A model generated the notes under the pieces. The model saw nothing but the letters and a program-made list of their open reading frames with translations. It was not told where the DNA came from and searched no databases. The position numbers and the translations under genes were made by a program. Shown here piece by piece: positions 38,372 through 48,096 of a DNA stretch of 64,000 nucleotides. Numbering within the stretch: position 1 is the first letter of the stretch; each line of letters begins with the position of its first letter. The DNA comes from Armatimonadota bacterium (lineage in GTDB: Bacteria; Armatimonadota; UBA10988): positions 28,452 through 92,451 of the forward strand of contig JACRKZ010000051.1 in the NCBI GenBank assembly GCA_016235455.1. The letters are read 5' to 3'.

Positions 38372-38430
38372 GGCCGGCGTCTGGCCGAGAACGCGCCAAT
38401 CTGCTACCCTCTGGCGCGGGATGGTGTGCG

Positions 38431-40253
38431 ATGTTCAAGCCGCTGGATCTGGCGGTCGTGCTGGCCTACCTGGTGCTCATGGCGGTACTCGGTCTGTGGC
38501 AGGCGGCCAAAATCAGGAGCGCCGGCGACTATTTCGCTGGCGGCCGAACCTTCAACAAGTTCTTCATGATGATGCACGCCCTGGGCACGGGCACGCACGC
38601 CGACGACCCGGTGGGCGTGGTTGGCGCGGCCTTTCAGCGCGGCATCAGTGGCATCTGGTACACGTACGTCTACCTCTTCGCCACGCCGTTTTACTGGCTC
38701 ATCGCGCCGCTGTTCCGGCGCAGTCGCTACCTGACCATGGCCGACTTCTTTGAGGATCGGTACAGCCGCGGCCTGGGCCTGATGTACACCATCATGGGCG
38801 TGCTCATCTTCGCCATCAACACCGGCACGCTGCTCAAGGGCACCGAACTCATCACCAGCGCCATGACCCAGGGCGCCGTGCCCGGCTGGGCCTCCATCCT
38901 CGTCATGACGCTGGTCTTCGTGGCCTACGGCACGGCCGGCGGGCTCATGGCCACCGTGGTGGTCGAGGGCATCCAGGGCTTGCTGATCATCGTCATGTCG
39001 CTGCTGCTGGTGCCGTTCGGGCTGGCCGCCGTGGGCGGCTTCCATGGCATGCGGGCCGCGCTGGCTCCGAGCCACTTCAGCCTGGCCGCGCCGCAAGAGG
39101 TCACCTGGGTGTGGGTGCTTTCCGCGTCGGTGGCCATGCTCATCGGCATCGTCGCCCAGCCGCACATCATGGAGGTGTGCGCCTCGGGCAAGACCGAGTT
39201 CGAGGGCCGCGTCGGCTTCACCTATGGCAACTACGTGAAGCGCTCCTGCGCGCTGGGCTGGGCCGTGGTGGGCGTCATCGTAGCGGCCATGGTGGCGCAG
39301 GGCAAGATCCCCTCGCTCGGTGGGCACCGTGAACTGGCTTTCGGCACCGCTATCCGTACGCTGCTGCCGTCGGGCTTCGTCGGGCTCATGTTCGCCGCCA
39401 TCCTGGCCGCGCAGATGTCCACGCTCAGCGCCTTCATGGTGGCCGGCTCGGCACTGCTGTCGCGCAACCTGTACCAGCGCTACTGGCTGCCCGCCGAACC
39501 GTCGGAGGACACCGAGGGGAAGGTGCTGCGGTTTGGCCGCTTCGCGGGGCTGATCGTGGTCGGTTTGGGTGTGGGCTTTGCCTTCCTAGTGGGTGGCGTG
39601 ACCGACGCGCTGGCCTGGTTCTGGGCGCTCAACGCGTTGCTGGGCGTGCTGGTCTGGGCGGCGGTGCTGTGGAAGCCGGCCAACGCCGTCGGCGCCTGGA
39701 CCGCCTTTGGCTGGATGGCGCTCATCTGGCTGGTGGTCGGACCTGTTGGTGCCAAGCTCGGCGGCCCGAACCACCCCTGGCTGGGCTGCTATGCCGACAA
39801 GTCCAACCTGCACTGCTGACCTACCTCCCGCCGGGCGTGGTGGCGTTGGTGGTGGGCAGCCTGTGCTCCGACTTCGAGCGCGAGCCCATGCACGGCGTGA
39901 TCATCGGCACCGGATTCGTGCTGCTGGGTCTGGCGCTCGTGTACTGGCTACCGGCCACGGGCTTCCTGATGATCATCGGCGCGGTGCTCGGACTGCTGAT
40001 CGGTGGCGGCAACCGGCGCGAACGCGACAACTCCGGCGCCGAGCGCTTCTACCGGCTCATGGCAACGCCCGTCGGGCGCGAGCAAGAACTGGTCGACGCC
40101 GGCGTCGACGTGGTCTACGCCGGCGAGAGCGAGGGCCATCCCTGGGAGCTGAACCACCCGCGAATGGTACAGTGGGGTGGATTCGCCGTGGCGTGCTGCT
40201 TCACGCTGGTGGTGCTGGGGCTGCTGTACTGGATCGCCGGGCTGGGCCGGTAG
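38431..40253 (+). CDS. Sodium:solute symporter (SSS family), frameshifted near residue 462
   Basis: This integral membrane transporter starts MFKPLDLAVVLAYLVLMAVLG and has about 12-13 predicted membrane segments. Family marks are AGDYFAGGRTFN near the start and GLMFAAILAAQMSTLSAFMVAGS later. The first frame ends at TGA 39817. The next segment, a membrane span plus a cytoplasmic tail (FYRLMATPVGREQELVDAG) typical of these symporters, is in another frame up to 40253. One extra C beside C39816 would give a continuous protein of ~607 residues. It is probably an assembly error or a recent mutation. It may import sugars or acids released by the neighbouring secreted enzymes, which is inference. It is divergent from the DUF6067 gene. 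Confidence 0.8.
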
Positions 40254-40260
40254 GGCACTC

Positions 40261-40290
40261 GTAGGGGCGACCACGGAGGGTCGCCCCTAC
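40261..40290. terminator. 12-bp perfect palindrome between convergent genes
   Basis: GTAGGGGCGACC (40261-40272) is followed by a six-base loop and its exact complement (40279-40290). It lies eight bases after the symporter stop and 12 before the SDR stop, so it can act as a terminator in both directions. It has no T-run. The GTAGGGGCGACC type of sequence also resembles short dispersed palindromic repeats of other bacteria. Confidence 0.6.
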
Positions 40291-40302
40291 AAGGTTGCGC
40301 GA

Positions 40303-41055
40303 TCAGCAGATCCGCATCGTCAGCCCGCCATCGACCGTCAGAGTCTCGCCGGTGATGTAGCCGTTGTCGCACAGCGCCAGGATGGCCTGGGCGATCTCCT
40401 CCGGCTGGCCTTCGCGGTGCAGGGGGATGCGCTTCTCTTCGTTCAGCGCCTTCTGCTCGGCGGTCATGGCCAGGTGGAAGTCCGTGCGCGTGATGCCGGG
40501 GCAGACGGCGTTGACGCGGATGCCTTCGTCGGCCAGCTCCCAGGCCAGGCAGCGTGTGAAGTGGTGCAGCGCGGCCTTGACGGTGCCGTAGCAGCAGGCC
40601 GCGGGCAGGCCGCGCAGGCCGGCCACCGAGCCGATGTTGATGATCACGCCGCCGGTCGACTGGCGCAGCAGCGGAATGGTGTTGCGGCAGACATGGAACG
40701 CGCCCTTGACGTGCGTGGCGAAGGTGCGGTCCCACTGCTCCTCGGTGATGTCCATCAGCTTGCCCGGCTGGCCATAACCGGCGTTGTTGACGACGACATC
40801 CAGTCGGCCCCAACTGGCGGCGATGGGCTCGATCATGGCCGCCACGGCGGCGCCGTCGGCCACATCGGCCTGACAGATGAGCACGTCGGCCGCGCCGAGC
40901 CGGCGGCAGGATTCCGCGGTCTGCAGGGCGCCCGCCTCATTGCCCAGGTAGTTGAGCGCCACGCTCGCGCCGCGCGCGGCAAATGCCTCCGCTGTGGCGC
41001 GGCCGATACCGCGGGCCGAACCGGTGACCAGAACGCACTGCGCAGACTCTGCCAT
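40303..41055 (-). CDS. Short-chain dehydrogenase/reductase (FabG-like)
   Basis: This 250-aa protein has the classical SDR length. The cofactor motif TGSARGIG is at residues 11-18 and NNAG at 90-93. The catalytic residues are S143, Y156 and K160 (YGTVK), and the C-terminal segment is GYITGETLTVDGG. These indicate an NAD(P)-dependent oxidoreductase of the 3-oxoacyl-ACP reductase or sugar/alcohol dehydrogenase type; the substrate is not known. ATG 41055 is chosen over upstream in-frame codons because GGAGG lies six bases before it. It has its own promoter (41076-41104) and is not in an operon. It is cytoplasmic. Confidence 0.9.
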   Translation of the reverse strand: MAESAQCVLVTGSARGIGRATAEAFAARGASVALNYLGNEAGALQTAESCRRLGAADVLICQADVADGAAVAAMIEPIAASWGRLDVVVNNAGYGQPGKLMDITEEQWDRTFATHVKGAFHVCRNTIPLLRQSTGGVIINIGSVAGLRGLPAACCYGTVKAALHHFTRCLAWELADEGIRVNAVCPGITRTDFHLAMTAEQKALNEEKRIPLHREGQPEEIAQAILALCDNGYITGETLTVDGGLTMRIC

Positions 41056-41075
41056 GGGGCTCCTCCGTGGGCTCG

Positions 41076-41104
41076 ACACTAGCGCGTCGTGGTTTGGCTG
41101 TCAA
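41076..41104 (-). promoter_or_regulatory. Sigma70-type promoter of the SDR gene
   Basis: On the minus strand TTGACA (41104-41099), a 17-base spacer and TAGTGT (41081-41076) stand before GGAGG and ATG 41055. The -35 box is perfect and the spacing ideal; the -10 box keeps T, A and final T. Transcription should begin near 41069. Confidence 0.6.
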
Positions 41105-41156
41105 CCCGGGAGGGAATGCGGCGGCGAAGGCCAAAGCGCGGGTGAGGATGTCCACC

Positions 41157-44042
41157 ATGCGCCTGCCCTGGATCGTTCTGTTGTTGCCTGTCGCCGCGTT
41201 CTGCCAGACGCTGACCGAGGACTTCGCCGGCTATCGCGATGAGGCCGCATTGGCCGCCAACTGGCGCGACGACAGCATGGGCTACAGCCTGCGTGACGGC
41301 CAGTTGGTGGGCGAGGAAGGCCTCTGCTTCTGGCAGCGCGCGCCGTTCGCCGGCGAGGCCACGCTCTCGGCCGACCTGCGCATCGAGGCCGTCGCCGGCA
41401 GCAGCAAGGGCTGGAGCGTCGCGGGCATCGGCTTCGCCGCCGATCGCGGCAACCTGTGGGCGCTGCAGGTGGTGGCCGGTCCCGAGAAGGATGGCGTACG
41501 GCCGCGCTTCCTGGAGATGCACGAGATGCTCGACGGCACCTGGCTGGCCGAGAGCGCCGAGACGACCAAGCTGCGCAGCCTGGCCAACGAGGTCACCGGC
41601 CAGTGGCGCGACCAGCAGGCCTACCGCCTCGAGATGACCTGGAACGCCGAGCAGGTCGAGGGCCGCATCCTGTCCGGAGGCACGGCCATTGGACGGTTTG
41701 CCTGGGCCTTGACGGGCGCGCCCCGCGCGGTCACCGCCGGCCGGCCCGTATTCCGTGTGGCGGGCCTCACCGCCGGCTTCGACAACGTCTCCTACGGGGT
41801 GCGGCGCGTGGTCGCCGAACCCCAGCCCAAGGCGCCGCCGGCCTGGGTCTCACGGCCGGGTAAGGCCATTGCCAAGGGCACGGGCTACTTCGCTACCGCC
41901 CAGGTCAACGGCCGCTGGTGGCTGGTCGATCCCGAGGGCAAGCCGTTCTTCGACGTCGGCACCGACCATGTGCGGTACGAGGGCCACTGGTGCGAGAAAC
42001 TGGGCTATGCGCCCTACAGCCGGGTCAGCGCGGCCAAGTACGCCAGCGAAGACGCCTGGGCCCAGACCGCCACCGACCGCCTCAAGAGCTGGAACTTCAA
42101 CACGGTGGCCGCCGGCCATTCGCCCAGCACGCGGCATCGTGGCCTGGCGCATATCCTCTTTGCCTCCTTCGGCAGCGGCTTCGCCGCGCGCGACTACATC
42201 GCCGAGCAGACCACGTGGACCGGGTTCCCCAACGTCTTCAGCCCGCAGTGGCCGCGCTACTGCACCGCGCGCGCGCGGCAGATGGCCGACGAGATGGCCG
42301 GTGACCCGTGGTGCCTGGGCATCTTCCTCGATAATGAGCTGGAGTGGTACGGCAAGACCGGCAGCCTGATCGACGAGGTCTTCCGCCGCGGCCCCACGCA
42401 CACCGCCAAGCTGGCGCTGTGGGACTGGCTGCTCAAGCGCTATGGCACCGTGGCCGGTGTGAACGCCGCGCTGGGCACCCGGCACGCCGATGCCGCGGCG
42501 TTCCTGGCCGACACCAACCCGCCGCGCGGGCCCAAGAGCGACGAGGTCAACTCGGGCTTCATGCAGGTCATCGCCGAGCGCTACTTCGGCGAGCCCTGCC
42601 GCGCGCTGCGCGCTGCCGACGGCAAGCACCTGATCATGGGCTGCCGCTTCGCCGGTCAGACGCCCAAGGAAGTGCTGGCGGCCGCCGGGAAGTACAACGA
42701 CGTCTTCACCATCAACACCTACCCCAAGGTCGACATCGCCGGCGGCCGCGTGGTGGACACGCCGCGCATGTTGGCCGACTACTACGCGGCGGTTCGCAAG
42801 CCGATGATCATCACCGAATGGAGCTTCCCGGCGCTCGACGCGGGGCTGCCCTGCCTGCACGGCGCGGGCATGAGGGTCGACACGCAGGCGCAGAAGGCGC
42901 GCTGCTACGAGATCTTCGCCAACCAGATCGCCGATCTGCCGTTCATGGTCGGTTACCACTACTTCATGTACCTCGACGAGCCGGCCGAAGGCATCTCGTC
43001 GACCTTCCCCGAGGACAGCAACTACGGCTTGGTCAACGTCAAGGACGAGCCGTACGCCGAGTTGACCGACATGGCGACCAAGGTCAACGCCGCGGCATAC
43101 GCCCGGCACGAACGCAGCGCGATGCCTTCGGCGGCGGACCTGCCGACCAAGCCCGCGCCGCCCGCGGACGGCAAGCCCGCGGCGCTGCGTAACCTCGGCA
43201 AGACCGAGGTGGTCGGCCTGCCGGCGGTGGTCGATGGCGCGAGCCCAGGGTTGGGCATCATCGCCAGCCTGGCGCCCGGCGCGACCTGGCGGCCGGCCGC
43301 CGGCAGCGTCGCCGCGCCGGAGGCCATGGAATCCGTCGCCCTGGGCGGCGCGGGCACGACCTGGGTCTGTGACCGGCGCCTGAGCGGCTTGTTCGGCAAG
43401 GTGACCGCCGACGGCCTGGCGCTCGGCCGCGTCGATGTAGCGGCACACCAGGTGACAGCCGGCAAGAACGCCTGGACCTCGGCCGAGAAGGTCGAGTCGA
43501 TCCAGGTTCGTGGCGGCAAGGAGGGCGTCATCCTCGACGTGGTGCTATCGCATCAGCGCGAGGGCCAGGACGGTGCGCCGTCGTTCCGCGTGGGCGTGCG
43601 CGCGGTGCACTTCTTCGCCGAGCCCGTGGTGCTGGTGCGGCCGCTGTGGTACGAGAACACCGACGACCGGCCGTTCGAGATCAAGGAAGCCTTCGTCTTC
43701 TGCCAGCCGGCCATCGGTGGCGATACGGCCGACGACAAGGTCGGCGGGCCGGGCGTGCCGCAGTACTACCGCGAGGTCGGCGCCTGGACCGACAGCAAAC
43801 TCGGCGGCAGCTTTGGCGCGTTCTGCCCCCAAGAGGACTGGAGCGTCAGCTTCTGGGAAGACACCGGTAAGCACGCCGACGCCCGCATCATGGTCGACCG
43901 CACGCTGGCCAAGGGGCAGAAGATCGTGCTCGGTCAGCTGCCCTACCTGACCTGCTTCGGGCTCAAGGCGGCTGGCGCCGACCGGGCGCTAAGCGCCCGG
44001 TGGCTGCCGGTTGGGCAGTTGCGGGTGGTGCCGGGCGGGTAG
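41157..44042 (+). CDS. Secreted clan GH-A hydrolase, agarase-like
   Basis: This 961-aa protein has signal peptide MRLPWIVLLLPVAAFCQ. Residues ~20-215 form a jelly-roll like those in concanavalin/LamG or keto-glycoside hydrolase domains. A TIM barrel (~235-660) follows: GRWWLVDPEGKPFFDVGTDH is typical of agarase-like proteins. E394 in FLDNELEWYG is the likely acid/base and E554 in ITEWSFPALD the likely nucleophile. The last ~250 residues are beta-rich. GH50/GH86-type beta-agarases and GH42-like enzymes are the closest families that I recognise; the substrate is not proven. ATG 41157 is preferred to ATG 41148 because GGTGAGG is nine bases from it and touches the other. Confidence 0.75.
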   Translation: MRLPWIVLLLPVAAFCQTLTEDFAGYRDEAALAANWRDDSMGYSLRDGQLVGEEGLCFWQRAPFAGEATLSADLRIEAVAGSSKGWSVAGIGFAADRGNLWALQVVAGPEKDGVRPRFLEMHEMLDGTWLAESAETTKLRSLANEVTGQWRDQQAYRLEMTWNAEQVEGRILSGGTAIGRFAWALTGAPRAVTAGRPVFRVAGLTAGFDNVSYGVRRVVAEPQPKAPPAWVSRPGKAIAKGTGYFATAQVNGRWWLVDPEGKPFFDVGTDHVRYEGHWCEKLGYAPYSRVSAAKYASEDAWAQTATDRLKSWNFNTVAAGHSPSTRHRGLAHILFASFGSGFAARDYIAEQTTWTGFPNVFSPQWPRYCTARARQMADEMAGDPWCLGIFLDNELEWYGKTGSLIDEVFRRGPTHTAKLALWDWLLKRYGTVAGVNAALGTRHADAAAFLADTNPPRGPKSDEVNSGFMQVIAERYFGEPCRALRAADGKHLIMGCRFAGQTPKEVLAAAGKYNDVFTINTYPKVDIAGGRVVDTPRMLADYYAAVRKPMIITEWSFPALDAGLPCLHGAGMRVDTQAQKARCYEIFANQIADLPFMVGYHYFMYLDEPAEGISSTFPEDSNYGLVNVKDEPYAELTDMATKVNAAAYARHERSAMPSAADLPTKPAPPADGKPAALRNLGKTEVVGLPAVVDGASPGLGIIASLAPGATWRPAAGSVAAPEAMESVALGGAGTTWVCDRRLSGLFGKVTADGLALGRVDVAAHQVTAGKNAWTSAEKVESIQVRGGKEGVILDVVLSHQREGQDGAPSFRVGVRAVHFFAEPVVLVRPLWYENTDDRPFEIKEAFVFCQPAIGGDTADDKVGGPGVPQYYREVGAWTDSKLGGSFGAFCPQEDWSVSFWEDTGKHADARIMVDRTLAKGQKIVLGQLPYLTCFGLKAAGADRALSARWLPVGQLRVVPGG

Positions 44043-44046
44043 GGGG

Positions 44047-45847
44047 TCACGGCTCTGGCAGTGGCGAGACTCCCGCGCCGCCGAGCCGATCCGCGAGCGC
44101 CTCGAGGCCGTGTCTGGAGGCGAGTTGGCGCAGACAGATGCCCATCTGGTCTGGGAGACGCGGCTCACGCAGCAGCGGACGGTAGATGGTCAGCCAGCGG
44201 CTGGCCAGCTCCAGGGCCTTGGCTGCCGACCCGGGGGGTGGTGTGGCCTGTCGGAGGTCGTAGCCGACATAGGAGAGCGCGGCGTAGTCGACCACGTAGC
44301 GTCGGCGTTGGTCGGTAGCCAAGTCGGCGCTCAGCGCGTCGAAGGACCGGAGTGTGCCGTCGGTGAACTGCCGGTGGTAGTCGAACCACGCGGCGGCGGC
44401 CTGGCCCCGGACGACCTCCGCGAGGCCCAGATCGCCCACAACGTGGTTGAGGAAGACACTGGCCCTCTTTGTTCCGCGAGGGTCGGACCCCGCCGGTACT
44501 CCCGACGCGGCTACTGCCGCCAGGTGGCTACGCAGTGCGTCGCGTAGCCACGATGGCACGGACGGGTCCGCGACCAGCGACTTGGCGCTTGACTGGATGG
44601 CAGGCTCGTCAAGGCAGTGCAGTGCCAGACCGAGCAGGCTACCGCCGATCTCGCGGCCTGGGGCAAGCGCGTAGGCTTGCGCGTCCTTGCGGCAGTTCTG
44701 ACGGTAGCGCTCCATGAGGGACACGGCGGACTGGGCTACTCGGCTGGCCGGCAGGAGCCGCAGGTGGTCCACCAGCCATGTCATCTCGGCGAGCGCGCCG
44801 GTTGGTCCATTCGAGGATAGCAGGCTCTGTTGTCTCCTGAGCTCCGGCGTGTCCAGAGCTTGGAACTTGGCCGCCAGCTGAGCGGGGTCGAGCGATGCCA
44901 GCGACGGCTCCGGCCGCCAGCCGTACCGCGTCACCACGTTGCGAAGGGTATCCAGCCCGGGCTCGGCGGCCAGGCGGCAGATCAGCCGGCCCAGAGGGTC
45001 GCACGGCAGCCGCAACCATGCGGGGCGGTACTCGTCGCTCCAGCGCTGGACGACAGCGTCAAGGCATCGTTTCTCGTCAGTGCCCAGCGGCTTCCCCCCT
45101 GCCACCTTGGCGAGCAGAACCGAGGCAACCGCATAGTCGGCCGCGACGCGACTCGACAGCTCCCTGGGCAGTGCCTCGGCCAGGTCGGCGAGCGGTCCCA
45201 GGTCGTCGCCGACGGCGCGTCTGGCCAAGTCGGCGAAGGCCTCGAACTGCTTGTCGGCGTCGACGAGCCGATGCGGCGCCACACCCGACCATAGCGCCTC
45301 CGCAAAAGCGACGGCGCGACGGTGCCCCTTAGGGTCATCGGCCTCGCGTACAGCCGAGGCTGAGAGTCTGGCCAGGCCCAGGGCCGCCGCTTGACGAGCC
45401 GATTCGGGAAGCGCGGGCGACCGAGCGAACTGGTGCAGAACGGCCGTCACGCGCGCGTCTCCGGCGTGCGCCGCAAGCAGATCGACCATGTCGCCAGCCA
45501 GTGCCCCCCCCAGCCAGCCGAAGGAAGCCCATCGCTGCGCAGCGGCGCAGGTAGCGGTCCGCCAACTGGCACACGATCGGCGCGGCCTCCGGAGTTGGCC
45601 GGGTGCGCAGCTCGCGGAGGATACCCATCTGCAGTGCGATGGGCTCGGGGTACCGCGCTCGACATAGATCCAGGCTCAGAGTCCAGTTCCACTCAGTGTC
45701 GGCGCGCAAGTACGCATCGCACAGCTCCGTGACAGTGCGTCGATCGATGGGCCGCGCTGTGGCGGGCCCTGCCTGACCTCGACACGCGGCGACCGTGCAG
45801 GCAACGCCGACGCTGATAAGCAGCGCCCGGAGGGTGATGTGTTTCAT
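44047..45847 (-). CDS. Predicted lipoprotein of unknown function, frameshifted in a C8 run
   Basis: I recognise no family. The start MKHITLRALLISVGVACTVAACRG holds a hydrophobic core and a lipobox (VAAC), so an outer-surface lipoprotein is likely. The first ~115 residues are in one frame and end at FLRLAGG. The rest (~480 residues, all helical, HEAT- or TPR-like, rich in Ala and Leu) is in the next frame. Removing one base from the eight-C run at 45504-45511 joins them as LAGGALAGDMVDLLAAHAG, giving about 599 residues. The gene is convergent with the agarase-like gene, four bases apart, and has its own promoter at 45985-46014. Confidence 0.65.
45504..45511. repeat. Homopolymer of eight C inside the lipoprotein gene
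   Basis: Eight consecutive C on the plus strand (G on the coding strand) put the gene out of frame. Seven would restore a continuous lipoprotein. It is either an assembly error or a slippage-prone (phase-variable) tract. Confidence 0.7.
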
Positions 45848-45984
45848 CTGGTTCGCCAGTTGGTGCCCGGTGATGCCCAGTCGAGAGCGCCGACGCCGTT
45901 GGCGGCGCTGAGCTCTCGCACCCCGCATCGCAGTTCGTTGTCGCCTAAGCATTCCGCCTGAGCAATGCTCGGATTGCTGACACG

Positions 45985-46014
45985 AGGCTAGTAGGCGCGG
46001 GAGTGTGGTGTCAA
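45985..46014 (-). promoter_or_regulatory. Sigma70-type promoter of the lipoprotein gene
   Basis: A perfect TTGACA (46014-46009, minus strand) is followed after 18 bases by TAGCCT (45990-45985), or after 15 by TACTAG. The predicted leader before ATG 45847 is about 130 bases. No riboswitch was recognised in it. The 227-base gap 45848-46074 holds nothing else clear apart from the inverted repeat at 46036. Confidence 0.5.
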
Positions 46015-46035
46015 GGGCAATGGATCATGGTGTGT

Positions 46036-46059
46036 ACCTCGGTGTTCATGCCCCGAGGT
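46036..46059 (-). terminator. Weak inverted repeat after the thioredoxin-NHL gene
   Basis: ACCTCGG and CCGAGGT form a seven-bp stem around a ten-base loop, 16 bases after the stop of the 46075 gene. No T-run follows on the minus strand, so a terminator role is uncertain. Confidence 0.25.
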
Positions 46060-46074
46060 GCCCCCGCACGATGC

Positions 46075-48096
46075 CTACGGCTGGGCCAGCGTGAGCGCGA
46101 CACGCTGTCCGCCCTCGGCCGCCACCGTCACCGGCACGCGCCAAGCCCCTTGCACCACGACACATGCGCCGCCGGCGGCTTCGGTGCAGAGGTACGCCTG
46201 CGCCTGCACGTCCAGCGACGTCGTGTCGGCGGCGATCTCCACCGGCACGCGCAGCACGTCGCCCGCCTGGGTGATGCGCTGCGTCTTCCCGCCCACGACC
46301 ACCGTCACCGGCGCGCCCCCCGTGCGGTGCCAGCCGGCCTGCGGCCGGAGCGTGAGTTCGATGGTCGCGGTGCCTGCCTTCAGCCTCACCGCGGGCGCCG
46401 CGGCGTAGACCACCTCGGGCATCGGCGGCGCGGCGCGGTCGGGCTCGCCGAGCATCACGGTGCTCACGGTGCCGGCCTTGGGGTCGATGACGCGGATGGT
46501 GTTGTTGTTCGTGTCGGCCACATAGAGCCGGCCGCCACCCGCGCAGATGCCGCCGGGCTCGTTGAAGGCGGCCTGATCGAGCGGCCCGTCGGTCGTGCCC
46601 TCGGCGCCAGTGCCGGCGAATCGCGTCAGCCGGCCGGTAGCGGGATCGAGTCGCTTGACGCGGTTGTTATAGGTGTCGGCCACATAGAGCACGCCGTCGA
46701 GCGCGGTGACGCCCAGCGGATGCTGTAGCCGCGCCGTGCGGCGGTCGCCCTCGATGTCGCCGAACTCGAACAGGCCCTGGCCGATGAAGGTGGCCACGCG
46801 CGGCTGGCCGGCGAGCCCCACCGAGCGGATGGCGCTCGTCTCGCTGTCGGCGAAGACCAGGCGGTCGCCGAGCAGGCACAACGCGCTGGGCTGGGCCAGC
46901 GCGGCCTTACCGGCAGCGGCATCAAGCAGGTCCTCGCGGCCGGTGCCGGCATAGGGCCGGGCGTCGGCGGTGCGCGGGTCGACCACCCAGATCTGGTGCG
47001 ACCCGGCGTTGGCCACATAGAGCCGGTCGCCATGGGCCAGCACGTCCCAGGGCGAGTGCAGCGCCACCTGCCGTCCGCGGCCGGCGAGGTTGTAGCGGTC
47101 GGGCTTGTGGCCCGTGCCGACCACCGTCGTCACCGTGCCGGCCTTCAGGTCGGCCGCGCGCAAGCTGTGGTTCTCCGTGTCGGCGACGTACAGCAGGTCG
47201 CCCACGAGCGCCATGCCCTGGGGCTGTCGGAACCGCGCCTGGGCGAAGCTGCCGTCGACGAAGCCGGGCACGCCGCCACCAATCGTCTGTTGGACCGTGC
47301 CGTCGAGCCCGCACACGACGATGCGGTGATGGGTGGAATCGGCGATGAACAGTCGTCCGCCGGCCGCGTCGGCCAGCACCTTGCCGGGATGCGAGAGCAC
47401 CGTGGTCGGCTGGCGGTCGCGTTCCAGTGACCAGGTCATGCGGCCCGGCCGGAGTGTGCCCGCGGCGCGCGCCCCATCGATGACGCGCGCGATGGCCGGT
47501 CCCGCCGTCGCCGCGGTGATCTCGCCGGCATGGACCTCGACGATCGCACCGGTCGGATCGACGAGCACGAGGGTCGGCCACGACCGTACGCCATAGGAGC
47601 GCCAGACGCGCAGGTCACTGTCGACGCAGACGGGATGCTCAATCTCGTAGCGCAGGATGGCCTGGCGGATGTTCTCGGGCTTGCCCTCGTCGTCGAACTT
47701 GGCCGAATGAACGCCGATGACCACCAGATCATCGGGGTACCGGCGCTCGAGTTCCTTGAGTTCGGGCAGGATGTGCATGCAGTTGATGCAGCAGTAAGTC
47801 CAGAAGTCGAGCAGAACGACCTTGCCGCGCAGATCGGCGAGCCGGACGGGGTGGTCGGTGTTCAGCCACTGGCGGTCGCCGGGGAACTCGGGTGCGAGTA
47901 CCGCCGGTCGGCCACCGGGTTCCTGGGCGCCGGACGCTGTGACGACGATGCCGAGGAGGAGCAGACCCGCGAGCGGGGTCCGGCGCCGGGCGCGGGTCCG
48001 AAGAGGCGCGCCCGGCGTCGGTAGCGGCTCACTTCTCCTTGGTGGGATCGGTGATCTCGCGGATGTAGATGTTCTTGAACCAGAGGGTGTTGCCAT
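46075..48096 (-). CDS. Secreted thioredoxin-like + NHL-repeat protein (NHLRC2-like)
   Basis: A hydrophobic signal segment (PLAGLLLLGIVVTASGAQ) leads to a thioredoxin-like domain with the CCINC motif (LDFWTYCCINCMHILPELKE) and about six NHL propeller repeats (LYVADTENHSLRAADL, LYVADTYNNRVKRLD, LYVADTNNNTIRVID). A C-terminal beta-sandwich of ~120 residues ends the protein. The order matches NHLRC2-type proteins, which are poorly understood redox-linked propellers. The start is uncertain: no ATG, GTG or TTG lies close before the signal segment. ATG 48096 is the nearest in frame, but it overlaps the upstream gene by 68 bases and lacks a Shine-Dalgarno site. A GTG at 48032 overlapping the upstream TGA, with one base missing at the G-run 47975-47978, would also explain it. 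Confidence 0.78.
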   Translation of the reverse strand: MATPSGSRTSTSARSPIPPRRSEPLPTPGAPLRTRARRRTPLAGLLLLGIVVTASGAQEPGGRPAVLAPEFPGDRQWLNTDHPVRLADLRGKVVLLDFWTYCCINCMHILPELKELERRYPDDLVVIGVHSAKFDDEGKPENIRQAILRYEIEHPVCVDSDLRVWRSYGVRSWPTLVLVDPTGAIVEVHAGEITAATAGPAIARVIDGARAAGTLRPGRMTWSLERDRQPTTVLSHPGKVLADAAGGRLFIADSTHHRIVVCGLDGTVQQTIGGGVPGFVDGSFAQARFRQPQGMALVGDLLYVADTENHSLRAADLKAGTVTTVVGTGHKPDRYNLAGRGRQVALHSPWDVLAHGDRLYVANAGSHQIWVVDPRTADARPYAGTGREDLLDAAAGKAALAQPSALCLLGDRLVFADSETSAIRSVGLAGQPRVATFIGQGLFEFGDIEGDRRTARLQHPLGVTALDGVLYVADTYNNRVKRLDPATGRLTRFAGTGAEGTTDGPLDQAAFNEPGGICAGGGRLYVADTNNNTIRVIDPKAGTVSTVMLGEPDRAAPPMPEVVYAAAPAVRLKAGTATIELTLRPQAGWHRTGGAPVTVVVGGKTQRITQAGDVLRVPVEIAADTTSLDVQAQAYLCTEAAGGACVVVQGAWRVPVTVAAEGGQRVALTLAQP

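Noticed and set aside
35870..38569. 899-aa plus-strand open frame
   Set aside because: Antisense to the DUF6067 gene and running into the symporter gene in the wrong frame.
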